DNA of 51,532 bases, taken from contig JAQWRY010000018.1 of NCBI GenBank assembly GCA_029243485.1, positions 1 to 51,532 on the forward strand. Direction: 5' to 3'. How positions within the stretch are numbered: the first letter of the stretch is position 1; each line of letters starts with the position of its first letter. The position numbers and the translations under genes are program-made. Below, one piece after another: positions 27,131-34,470 of this stretch. The stretch is from Candidatus Binatia bacterium. Lineage in GTDB: Bacteria; Desulfobacterota; Binatia; UBA12015. The notes under the pieces are model-generated. The model was given only the letters and a program-made list of their open reading frames with translations, made no database searches and was not told where the DNA came from.

Positions 27131-28058
27131 AGTTCGACGCCAGCCCCTCGAGCGTCTCGAAGAAGCCGTGCTTCATGTCGTCGATGATTTCGGCGACGGG
27201 TCGTACGGCGTCGATGCGGCCGGCAACCTGGCCGGTGAGCGCGATGCCCTTTTCGATCTCGCCCTTGAAGTACACGTCATCGACGTGACCCATCATCTCC
27301 GTCATGGCCGAGTCCGGATCGCGCTCGAGCGCGGCTGTCTTCTCGGTTCGGATGCAGCGTAGGGCGGGTGCTCCGGCCGGCTTGAGGAGGACGGTGTCGG
27401 TTTCTGCCGCCCCTGTGATCGCGCTCTTCCAATTCTCGTGGACGGGTGACTCGGCGGCCGAGACCATTCGCGTCCCCATCTGTACGCCCTCGGCGCCGAG
27501 CGCGAACGCCGCCGCCATCGTTGCGCCGTCGCAGATCCCGCCCGCGGCGATGATCGGCACATCGACCTTCGAGCGCACGAGCGGCAGTAGGACCATCGTC
27601 GAGACTTCCTTGTGATTCTTGAAGCCGCCGCCTTCACCGCCCTCGACGACCAAGCCGTCCACGCCGGCATCGACGGCCTTCAGTGCCGCGCGCAATGTGG
27701 GCACGACGTGGAAGACTGTCAGGCCGGCCGCCTTGAGCGTCGACGTATACTTCCGGGGATCGCCGGCCGAGGTCGTAACGAATCGAACGCGCTGCTCGAT
27801 CACGAAGTCGATGATGCTCGGGTCGCGGACGAAGGCCTGTGCGACGTTCACCCCGAATGGCTTGTCTGTGAGCTCGCGCATCTTGCGGATCTCGTCGCGA
27901 ATGGCGTCGAGCTGCCCCGACGACGTTTCGATGATTCCGAGGGCGCCGGCGTTGGAGACGGCCGATGCGAGCTGGGCGCGCGCGATGAACCCCATCGGGG
28001 CTTGAACAATCGGGGTTTCGATGCTGAGCAGGCGGGTGATTCGGTTGTCGAACTTCAT
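27120..28058 (-). CDS. Nitronate monooxygenase family flavoprotein
   Basis: 312 residues from ATG 28058 (MKFDNRITRLLSIETPIVQAPMG, the standard family start; a GTG five codons earlier is possible). TIM-barrel FMN enzyme with 'VVEGGEGGGFKNHKEVSTMVLLPLVR', 'VPIIAAGGICDGATMAAAFALGAEGVQMGTRMV' (phosphate-binding GG..G and MGTR). In class I nitronate monooxygenases the EGGGH motif carries a catalytic His; here the position after GGG is Phe with His three residues on. It may therefore be an enoyl-reductase-like (FabK-like) or another relative. It lies downstream of the Gre factor, separated by an AT-rich inverted repeat. Confidence 0.88.
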   Translation of the reverse strand: MKFDNRITRLLSIETPIVQAPMGFIARAQLASAVSNAGALGIIETSSGQLDAIRDEIRKMRELTDKPFGVNVAQAFVRDPSIIDFVIEQRVRFVTTSAGDPRKYTSTLKAAGLTVFHVVPTLRAALKAVDAGVDGLVVEGGEGGGFKNHKEVSTMVLLPLVRSKVDVPIIAAGGICDGATMAAAFALGAEGVQMGTRMVSAAESPVHENWKSAITGAAETDTVLLKPAGAPALRCIRTEKTAALERDPDSAMTEMMGHVDDVYFKGEIEKGIALTGQVAGRIDAVRPVAEIIDDMKHGFFETLEGLASNYPS

Positions 28059-28065
28059 GGTCGCT

Positions 28066-28094
28066 ATTGACACTAATTATGCCAATATGTCAAT
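28066..28094. promoter_or_regulatory. Inverted repeat, possible operator/promoter upstream of the nitronate monooxygenase
   Basis: ATTGACA (28066-28072) and TGTCAAT (28088-28094) form 7-bp arms separated by 15 AT-rich bases in an otherwise GC-rich region. The minus strand also has TTGACA, a good -35 hexamer, although no strong -10 follows at 17 bases. The site lies directly before the nitronate monooxygenase start and overlaps the Gre stop, as an operator of a dimeric regulator would. Confidence 0.45.
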
Positions 28095-28608
28095 CGGATT
28101 TGGCGGAGACGCGGATCTCGACGAGCGTCGCATTCAGGTCTCCCTTGGGTCGGGCCACGACGACCTCGTCGTCGAGTTCCTTTCCGAGGAGGGCGAGCGC
28201 CATCGGAGACTCGGCGCTGATGTATCCGAGTTCGAGGTTGGTCTCGTCCGGGCCGACGATTCGGTAGATGAACTCGTCGCCAGTCTCGTCGTCCTCGAGG
28301 GTCACCCAGCATCCGAAATGCACGCGGCCGTCGTCCGGTGGTGGTTGCCGGACGATGGTGAGGACTTTCAGGCGGTTGCCGAGGAAGCTGAGCTTGCCGT
28401 GGATCCGACCGAGCTTCATTTTGCTGTAGGTGTACTCGGCGTTCTCGGAGCGATCACCTTCCGCCGCCGCAACCGCGACGGCGTCCGCCACGACACGGCT
28501 CTGTTTCCACAGCTCCTCGGATTGCCGCTGAAGCGCCGCGTAGCCGTCGGGCGTGATCTGACCAGGCTTACGCGATTCGTCCGGTCTCTTGCGTGTTCGA
28601 GTGCCCAG
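28090..28608 (-). CDS. GreA/GreB-type transcription elongation factor, non-standard start
   Basis: Gre factors rescue backtracked RNA polymerase. The N-terminal coiled-coil part is recognisable from 'ITPDGYAALQRQSEELWKQSRVVADAVAVAAAEGDRSENAEYTYSKMKLGRIHGKLSFLGNRL', with the acidic tip DRSENAEY. The C-terminal FKBP-like part ('YRIVGPDETNLELGYISAESPMALALLGKELDDEVVV') is complete. No ATG, GTG or TTG precedes ITPDGY in frame; the first in-frame GTG (28491) would remove half the coiled coil. A CTG at 28608 is the best start, with AGGG about nine bases upstream. The frame is continuous with that of the ArsC-like gene, the two being separated only by its TGA. Confidence 0.8.
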   Translation of the reverse strand: MGTRTRKRPDESRKPGQITPDGYAALQRQSEELWKQSRVVADAVAVAAAEGDRSENAEYTYSKMKLGRIHGKLSFLGNRLKVLTIVRQPPPDDGRVHFGCWVTLEDDETGDEFIYRIVGPDETNLELGYISAESPMALALLGKELDDEVVVARPKGDLNATLVEIRVSAKSD

Positions 28609-28620
28609 CGGCTGGTGCCC

Positions 28621-28974
28621 TCAGTCGAGAAGCTCGAGGACGTTCTCCGACGGCCTCGCGATGACCGCTCGCTCGCCGCGTAGGATCACGGGTCGCTGCA
28701 TGAGCTTTGGATGCTCGAGAAGTAGGGCGATCACCTGCTCGCGTGTCTGATAGTCGTCTTCGTTTAAGCCGAGTGCCTTGAAGTTCTTGTCCTTCCGCAC
28801 CAGGTCGGCGGGAGGGTTCGGCAACAGATCGAGGAATCGCTCGAGGGTGGTTTGGTCGAGAGGGTCGTTCATGTACTCGATGACGTCGCACGCGACGTCG
28901 CGTTCGCGCAGGATGTCCAGCGCGCCGCGAGATTTGCCTCAACCAGGGTTGTGATAAACGAGCAGCTTGTCCAT
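28621..28974 (-). CDS. arsC: ArsC-family arsenate reductase-like selenoprotein
   Basis: 117 residues. From ATG 28974 the frame reads MDKLLVYHNPG-U-GKSRGALDIL, with TGA at 28939-28941 (codon 12) exactly where ArsC has its catalytic Cys (HNPxCGKSR). The remaining family features are intact: 'PPADLVRKDKNFKALGL' (the R loop) and 'LLLEHPKLMQRPVILRGERAVIARP' with the conserved LMxRP. In glutaredoxin-dependent ArsC this Cys attacks arsenate; Sec there would make a seleno-reductase, though Spx/ArsC-like proteins can have other substrates. A stable hairpin follows the TGA at a SECIS-like distance. No obvious ribosome-binding site is seen. It heads the minus-strand group with Gre and the nitronate monooxygenase. 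Confidence 0.88.
28905..28924 (-). promoter_or_regulatory. Candidate SECIS of the ArsC-like gene
   Basis: CGCGC and GCGCG form five GC pairs, then a T-T mismatch and two more pairs (GG/CC) close an ACAT loop. The loop is about 23-26 bases after the TGA, within the bacterial SECIS window. The loop lacks the canonical GGTC, so SelB recognition is plausible but unproven. Confidence 0.5.
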
Positions 28975-29020
28975 GAGTTTTCGGTAGCGGGAGTTCTCGT
29001 CCGGAGCAAGAGGTCAGGAG

Positions 29021-29133
29021 GGGGACGTTGGTTAGTCTCGCGATTTTTGTTTAGTCGCGGACGCCAAGCGCCTCGGGCCGAGCTGAAGTTCCACCGCGAC
29101 TAAACAAAAATCGCGAGACTAACCAACGTCCCC
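29021..29133. repeat. Dispersed palindromic repeat with perfect 40-bp arms (copy 3)
   Basis: Arms at 29021-29060 and 29094-29133 are exact inverted copies over 40 bases, starting GGGGACGTTGGTTAGTCTCG, with a 33-base spacer. It lies between the ArsC-like gene and the two membrane protein genes downstream on the minus strand. Perfect arm identity implies recent formation or active homogenisation. No ORF fits inside. RNA from this element would form a very stable hairpin. Confidence 0.95.
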
Positions 29134-29142
29134 TCAGCGGCC

Positions 29143-29562
29143 TCAGCGGGCGGCCGGGAAGTCGAATGTCATCTGCAGGTGGGTGCCGTCGTCGAGCTGG
29201 ACAGTCGTTTCGATCTCTCGCGCGGACGCAACGTCGTTTCCGACTAGTCGGTCGCCTTCGGGATTTAGGGGCACGGGTTCGCTTCCGTCGAGTACGACCC
29301 AGCCGGCAGCCGGGCGTACGGGTCGCCTTCGGGCGTCGCTGACGAACGTTTCGATCTTCCCGTCTCGCCGTCGCACTTCGATGTGATGATCCCCGCTCAT
29401 TCCGAGTTGGCCGCCGTGGTGAGGGGTGTGGTCGGAGTGCGTCGCCCCGTGCTCGGCGACGAAGACGAACCGGGCGAGAGGCATTGCGGCGAGAAGTAGC
29501 CCGCCGGCGATTGCGCCCAGGAGGCGCAGGGGCGTTAGCCCGGGCTTTTCGAGATCCGCCAC
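29143..29562 (-). CDS. Membrane-anchored His-rich periplasmic protein (hypothetical)
   Basis: 139 residues from GTG 29562, overlapping the end of the preceding gene by 28 bases, so the pair is translationally coupled. One N-terminal transmembrane helix ('RLLGAIAGGLLLAAMPLARFVFV') is followed by 'EHGATHSDHTPHHGGQLGMSGDHHIEVRRRDGKIETFVSDARRRPVRPAAG' and a beta-rich tail. The 'HHGG...G-HHIE...SDA-RRP' pattern resembles periplasmic proteins found with metal-efflux genes; metal binding is inferred from the His cluster only. The frame remains open upstream, but that part is the shadow of the neighbouring gene. Confidence 0.75.
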   Translation of the reverse strand: MADLEKPGLTPLRLLGAIAGGLLLAAMPLARFVFVAEHGATHSDHTPHHGGQLGMSGDHHIEVRRRDGKIETFVSDARRRPVRPAAGWVVLDGSEPVPLNPEGDRLVGNDVASAREIETTVQLDDGTHLQMTFDFPAAR

Positions 29563-29975
29563 GTGACGAAGATCATGATCAGTGCGGGGAGGTAGATCCC
29601 AGGGAAGTCGATGGACCAGTGCTCGGGGCCGACGAGACCGCGCGTCGTGTCGATGACGTGCACGATCGCGTGCATGACGTAGAACCCCGTCACCATGAGG
29701 CACGCGGGTACGCGCCATGAGGGGCGCACTGCGGCGCCGCCGAGCCCGATCGCCGTCAGCGTGAACACCGCGCCGATGTCGCGGATGAAGTGCTCGTTCA
29801 TCGGTCCGAAGTCCGGCACGCCGGCAGGGAGATTCTCGTACCAATGCGGGGGGTCGGTCAGCATCCACAGCCCAGTGGCGAGGTTCCCGAAGGCGAACAG
29901 GCCGAGGACGATCGCCCATGCGTCGAAACGGATCTTGCTGGAGTCGGGCGTGGTGGTGGGCGATGAAGTCTGCAT
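29535..29975 (-). CDS. Four-helix integral membrane protein (hypothetical)
   Basis: 146 residues from ATG 29975, preceded by GGGAGG seven bases upstream. About four transmembrane segments (near 19-37, 68-82, 90-108, 122-140) with 'ENLPAGVPDFGPMNEHFIRDIGAVFTLTAIGLGGAAVRP' between the first two and 'HAIVHVIDTTRG' after the third. The compact four-helix form resembles DUF-type membrane partners; no specific function is recognised. The downstream His-rich protein gene overlaps its 3' end. Confidence 0.8.
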   Translation of the reverse strand: MQTSSPTTTPDSSKIRFDAWAIVLGLFAFGNLATGLWMLTDPPHWYENLPAGVPDFGPMNEHFIRDIGAVFTLTAIGLGGAAVRPSWRVPACLMVTGFYVMHAIVHVIDTTRGLVGPEHWSIDFPGIYLPALIMIFVTWRISKSPG

Positions 29976-30097
29976 GCGGGCCTCCCTTCGGGTCAAACGT
30001 CTCCGGAGCCTCGGAAGCTACACCATCCTCCCGCGCTGGCTACTCCGGGCGGGCGGGCCATCTGTCTCGGTTTTGCGCGAGGTGGTAGGGAGCCTGC

Positions 30098-30370
30098 GTG
30101 CCCGCCTTCCGATTTCCCACGCTTTTTCTGGTCCTGCTGGCCGCCGCGGCCTGCGGTGACGGGGCCCGCACGGCGACGGATTCCGGGATCGCACCCATTG
30201 ATCCTGTTCCGCGGGTAGAGCCCGTCGACCCGATCGACGTTTCGGCGATCGAAGGATGCGGGCTCTTGCAGCAAAGGCACTGCCTGCTGCCGTTCCCGAG
30301 CGACGACTACACCGACGCCGACGCTGCTACGGAAAGTGGCCGCCGCGTCGCGTTGCCCGCGGGTCGCGGA
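30098..30370 (+). pseudogene. Truncated secreted lipoprotein, fused in frame to a PPOX domain
   Basis: The 5' end encodes a lipoprotein signal (FLVLLAAAACGDG) and 'CLLPFPSDDYTDADAATESGRRVALP', which resembles the opening of large secreted proteins of this kind ('PFPSD..T..D..T.TGRRV'). After about codon 90 the sequence loses this character and becomes Arg-rich, and the frame then continues into a flavin-binding domain. The 3' part of the lipoprotein gene has been deleted. Confidence 0.55.
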
Positions 30371-30483
30371 CCCCGGCAGCCCGACGTCCGTCTGAGCTGC
30401 TGGACCGGGCGGCAGTTCCTTCGTGCCTTCGGTCATTCCCCTCGGCGGCAAAGTGTAGGAAGAAGGGGAACGACGCCTGTCAC

Positions 30484-30961
30484 GAACTACGAGAAAGTCG
30501 ACGTCTATCCGATCGACCCCGAGGTTCAGGAGCAGATGCTCCTCGAGCAAAACGAGTGCACGTTCATGTGGCACACCCGCGACTCGTGGCCGATCGGAAT
30601 GATCATGAGCTACGTCTGGCGAGACGGATGCTTCTGGCTCACGGCGACGAGTCAGCGTAAGCGCGTCCCGGCGTTGCGTCGCGACGATCGGGTGTCGGTC
30701 GCGATTTCAAGCGTGGGCACGAAACTCGGCCCAGCCAAGGGCCTGACGGTCAAAGGGAGATGCGCGATCCGGGAGGACCGGGAGACCAAGGATTGGTTCT
30801 ATCCCGCGCTCGCGGCGGCCATCCTTCCGGGAATGGAAGACGCGCAGAGGGCCTTCGTGAAGATGCTGGATTCGCCCAACCGGGTGGTTTTCGAGGTGAA
30901 GCCCGAGAAGGAGTTCAGTTTTGACGCTACGAAAATGATGGAGGACTCGTTGTTCTCATGA
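30484..30961 (+). pseudogene. Pyridoxamine 5'-phosphate oxidase-fold protein lacking its own start codon
   Basis: About 158 residues of a PPOX-type split-barrel flavoprotein ('EVQEQMLLEQNECTFMWHTRDSWPIGMIMSYVWRDGCFWLTATSQRKRVPALRRDDRVSVAIS', 'LTVKGRCAIRE', 'NRVVFEVKPEKEFSFD'). The domain seems complete but opens at GTC-ACG-AAC-TAC (VTNYEK) where relatives have Met. A good ribosome-binding site (AGAAGGGGAA) is retained just upstream. It may be made only as the C-terminal half of the 287-residue chimera from 30098, or from a non-canonical start. Confidence 0.6.
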
Positions 30962-31099
30962 GGTGAGACACCGAACGAGCCCGCGTTTCTTCTGTTCAGG
31001 TCTCTTGGGGGAGGCTCGCGAATCCTAGGCTTTTCGCGGCGCACGGTTTCCGGATACCCCGAGGCAGCTTCCACTTCCTTGGCTGATCCGGAGGATCTC

Positions 31100-31655
31100 A
31101 TGCTCTCTCGCTCCCATCCTGGCTCTCCTCACGCCGATGTTCTCTCTGCCGGTTCTGGTGCCAAGTGCACTTGCGGCAACCGCGGAAGAGAAGTGCATCA
31201 ACGCGCTAAACAAGGACTTCTGGAAGGCGCCTTCCGCGCGGGCCAAGGGGAACGCCACGTGCATGAAGGACGCTCAAACCGGGCAGCTCGGCCTGACGAC
31301 GGCCCAAGACTGCCTCGAGCTCGACCGGAAGGGCAAGGTCGACAAGTCCATCGTGAAGGCGTCCGTCGACGTTCTGGCGGGCGAGGAGTGTGAAGACGAC
31401 AACGACTGCTCCGCGGGCGACGTTTGCGGGAATTGTGAATGCGGCCCCCCGCTCGGGAGCTGGTTCTTCAACGTCGCGGCTGGCTCGAGCGCGAACTGTC
31501 CGGCGGATAGCCCGGCGGTTTCGTTCCTTAAGGGCCGAGGTCTGCCGACTGGTGGGCTGCTCGGTACGATCCGCAGCATTACGCGCGGCAACTTCCGCGC
31601 GAGCGCCAACTTCGAGCTCGTGTCCGTCGTCACCGTTCGTTGCTTCCCTGACGGG
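31100..31655 (+). pseudogene. Secreted Cys-rich protein, frameshifted 5' end and truncated 3' end
   Basis: GGAGG and ATG 31100 form an ideal start, but this frame gives no signal peptide. The +1-shifted frame carries 'LAPILALLTPMFSLPVLVPSALAATAEEKCINALNKDFWK', a proper signal peptide followed by Cys-rich repeats, 'EECEDDNDCSAGDVCGNCECG', and 'FLKGRGLPTGG'. A one-base indel near the start would restore the gene; ATG 31137 could still give a shorter version. Homology ends near 31655, where a relic on the opposite strand begins. Confidence 0.5.
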
Positions 31656-32515
31656 CACGAGAGCGCGGCAAGCAGGAGTCTTGCGACGATGAAGCCCAAC
31701 CCTGTCTGCACGAACGTTCCGAACACGTCGAGGAAGCGCGTGACGAGCACCACGAGGAGAACAAGAATGCCGAAGTTGATCTCACCCAGGCTTCGGGCGG
31801 TGGATCCGTGCCATAGGAGGGCTCCGGCGATCACGAGCACGCCGAAGATCCACGCGGCCACGATACCGAAGCAGTGGTATTTCTGGCCGCTCGGCAGCAG
31901 CCGCACCGACTGAAGTACGACCAGGGCGAGGGCCGCGGTCTACAGCGCCCAGGCCATGACCCCCGGATCTCCTCGCAGATAAAGCGGTCCCCAGGAGAAG
32001 AAACTGCCGGTGAGAAGAACCGCGACGGGCGACCCGGTATGGCGCGTCGGCACGATTGGATGGGCGCTTCGCCACGCGAGAGGCGCCGTTAGCACCAGCC
32101 ACACCAGGAACGACGCGATCGAGTTGCCCGAGAGCTGGAACGTCTGTGCGTAGAGTCCGATCCCGAGGAGCGGCAGAATCAGCCAGATGATCTCGAGCGA
32201 GACGGCAAGAGCTACAGCACGCGACTGCGCCCGGACCGCCCCCTCCCCAATCGCGCCGAGGAGCACGCGGAACGCCGCGATGCGCACCTCGGGACCGATC
32301 TGTTCCCAGTTGGTCGCGATGAGGAGCGAGATTCCGGCGAGGGCGAGCAGGCCGGCGAGAATCGCCAGCCAGGTGGTGCCCGAAATTTGTGCTTCGGGTT
32401 CGGATTCGTCTGTGCGGACCAGAATCGCGCGGCGTTGCTCACCGCTGATGATTCCGCCGTGTTCCGCGTCGGCGCGAACCTCGGCGAGTCGGTCTCCCTG
32501 TCCGGTCCGTTGTTG
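31656..32515 (-). pseudogene. DUF2157 membrane protein relic with internal TAG
   Basis: The open frame reads 'LAEVRADAEHGGIISGEQRRAILVRT', 'GISLLIATNWEQIGPEVRIA', many hydrophobic helices, 'SWGPLYLRGDPGVMAWAL', TAG (31940-31942), then 'TAALALVVLQSVRLLPSGQKYHCFGI...EINFGILVLLVVLVTRFLDVFGTFVQTGLGFIVARLLLAALS'. This is DUF2157 with about eight helices. TAG sits where an aromatic or small residue such as Tyr (TAC) would fit. No start codon is found between the upstream stop (32516-32518) and the conserved N-terminus. The 3' end is cut at about 31656, where the opposite-strand Cys-rich gene is also cut, so a deletion or rearrangement joined them. Confidence 0.65.
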
Positions 32516-32578
32516 CTAGTAGAACCCGGCGACGAGTCCGAGGAGGATACCCAATCCACCCACCGTCTCCTTGTAGCC
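32516..32578 (-). pseudogene. C-terminal stub of a small membrane protein
   Basis: Twenty codons, 'GYKETVGGLGILLGLVAGFY', end at TAG 32516-32518 directly before the DUF2157 relic. The hydrophobic Gly-rich helix ending in an aromatic looks like the natural C-terminus of a membrane protein, possibly a usual neighbour of DUF2157 genes. Too short to assign. Confidence 0.25.
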
Positions 32579-32622
32579 GGTTCGTGGAGATCAGCCGAAT
32601 GTCGACGGCGGCGGGACCGCGA

Positions 32623-33077
32623 TCAAGGTTCGTTCAGGAAGCGGATCTTGAGCCGACACTTCATGCTCGTACCGACCGGGTCCAAGCCGTCGTGATCGCT
32701 GTACTGCCTATTCTTCGGCGCGGCGGCGATGACGGAGACCTTGGTCGGTGGCAGTCTGGCGAGATCGATGATCGCGATCGCCTGGTCGTTGGTGTCGGCG
32801 CTGCCGAAGAAGTCCCGGACCTCGTCGTCCATGAACGCCGTGATCGTAGCGGGCAAAGTCGCCCCCCCCCCCCCGTGAGCCAGTCGAGCACACGGTTGCT
32901 GCTCGGACAGTCGACGTCGAACATGCAGTGCGCGCCTTTGCTCGGGCCGCCCTTGCAGATTTTGTAGTCGGAAAGAACGCATCCGGATCCGCTCGGTCCC
33001 GAGCCCCAGGCGGGGGTTGTGCCGATGACCAGAAGGCAGCTCAGTAGGGCGGTCTGGATACGGCGTCGCTCAGACAT
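32623..33077 (-). pseudogene. Secreted protein split by a 13-G tract
   Basis: From ATG 33077 a signal peptide (IQTALLSCLLVIGTTPAWG) leads to 'CVLSDYKICKGGPSKGAHCMFDVDCPSSNRVLDWLTGGGG'. In the 13-base G run (32862-32874 on the plus strand as C) the frame changes. The continuing protein, 'LPATITAFMDDEVRDFFGSADTNDQAIAIIDLARLPPTKVSVIAAAPKN...CRLKIRFLNEP', is in another frame. Fourteen or eleven Gs would join the halves. This is phase variation by slippage, a true frameshift, or a homopolymer sequencing error. The function is unknown; the C-terminal part is complete and ends at TGA 32623. Confidence 0.6.
32862..32874. repeat. 13-bp C/G homopolymer
   Basis: Thirteen consecutive C on the plus strand, the only such long homopolymer in the window, located inside a coding region where it breaks the frame. 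Long G/C tracts in coding sequence are classic slippage sites. Confidence 0.9.
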
Positions 33078-33300
33078 GGCGCGATCTCCTTCGGGAGCTT
33101 CGTGCCGCCCGAACTCCGAGTCTCCGATCCATGCCCCCGCCGAATCCGGTTTGGGGGGTCGAAAATTCATGGCCCTGTGGGAGCCGTCCCGGGCCCGGTG
33201 CCAGGTATGTTGCTGCACTAGAGCGCACCCGGTACCAATGAAACGTGGCGGACGTACCGCAACTGGTGCGCCAGTACTTCGCAAATCGAGGCGGTGAGGA

Positions 33301-34470
33301 GTGAATAAGAAGCTCGTTTTACCGCTGGCGGTTCTCGGTGCGTCGGCGGCGATCGCTGGTGTGCTGTTGAGCACCAGCAGCCCGGTTGAAAGCCGGCCGG
33401 CCGAGCGTCTCATCCGGGCCGTGCGGACGGTTCCCGTGGAGATGGAGACGGTGAGTCTCGACGTGAGGTCGCAGGGGACGGTCGCGCCGCACGCCGAGAG
33501 CGAACTCATCCCTGAGGTTTCCGGGCCGGTCGTCTGGACGTCCCCCGCGCTCGTCTCTGGCGGGTACTTCAAGGAGGGCGAGCCCCTTCTGCGCATCGAT
33601 CGCGCCGACTACGAGGCGGCGGTGAGCCGTGCTCGAGCCATGTTGGCGCGTGCTGAGGGAGAGCACGAACACGGGCAGAAGGCCCTCCAGCGCCAGCAGG
33701 ACCTCGCCAAGCGAAGCATCGCGAGCGACTCCGAATTGAACGATGCAGAGCGCGTGGCCCGGGTCGCCGCGGCCGGGCTCGACGAGGCACGGGTGGCTCT
33801 CGATCAGGCCGAGCGCGATCTCTCGCGCACGGAGATTCGCGCGCCCTACACGGGTCGGGTGCGCACTGAGCAGGTCGATGTCGGGCAGTTCCTGAGCCGC
33901 GGCCAACCGTTCGCGAAGGCCTACGCGACGGACTTCGTCGAGGTTCGATTGCCGATCGCAGATTCTCAACTCGCCTTTCTCGATTTGCCGTACTGGGGAG
34001 ATCCGACCGCGGCGGCAGGCGAGCTGCCCAGCGTGACGTTGCGCGCGAAGTTCGCCGGCCGTGAGCACTCGTGGCAAGGCCGTATCGTTCGGACGGAAGG
34101 CGAGATCGACGCGAAGAGCCGGTTGGTGAACGTCGTCGCCCGGATCGATAACCACAGGGGCGGGGCGCAGTCGCCTCTCCCCGTAGGCCTCTTCGTTCAG
34201 GCGCAGATCGAGGGTCGACGCGCCGACGACATCGTAATCATTCCGAGGCAGGCGCTGGACGGTCCCGGCCGGGTTCTCGTCGTCGATCAGGACGATCGGC
34301 TTCGGTTCCGCGACGTCGAGGTGCTCCGGATCGCAGGTGAAGACGCGCTCATCGCAAAGGGCCTCGCTCCCGGCGAACGGGTTTGCGTTTCGTTGGTGCA
34401 GGCTCCCGTCGAGGGGATGCAAGTCCGCGCCGTGGAGGATGCGGAGGCCGCCGCGGGCGCTCGTTCGTGA
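33301..34470 (+). CDS. RND efflux periplasmic adaptor (HlyD/MFP family)
   Basis: 389 residues from GTG 33301. An N-terminal membrane anchor or signal (LVLPLAVLGASAAIAGVLL) is followed by the barrel-lipoyl half ('VRSQGTVAPHAESELIPEVSGPVVWTSPALVSGGYFKEGEPLLRID'). A helical hairpin (about 95-165, 'ARAMLARAEGEHEHGQKALQRQQDLAKRSIASDSELNDAERV') precedes the second lipoyl half ('DLSRTEIRAPYTGRVRTEQVDVGQFLSRGQPFAKAYATD'). It bridges the inner-membrane pump to an outer-membrane channel. Its TGA overlaps the GTG start of the pump gene by four bases. Confidence 0.95.
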   Translation: MNKKLVLPLAVLGASAAIAGVLLSTSSPVESRPAERLIRAVRTVPVEMETVSLDVRSQGTVAPHAESELIPEVSGPVVWTSPALVSGGYFKEGEPLLRIDRADYEAAVSRARAMLARAEGEHEHGQKALQRQQDLAKRSIASDSELNDAERVARVAAAGLDEARVALDQAERDLSRTEIRAPYTGRVRTEQVDVGQFLSRGQPFAKAYATDFVEVRLPIADSQLAFLDLPYWGDPTAAAGELPSVTLRAKFAGREHSWQGRIVRTEGEIDAKSRLVNVVARIDNHRGGAQSPLPVGLFVQAQIEGRRADDIVIIPRQALDGPGRVLVVDQDDRLRFRDVEVLRIAGEDALIAKGLAPGERVCVSLVQAPVEGMQVRAVEDAEAAAGARS

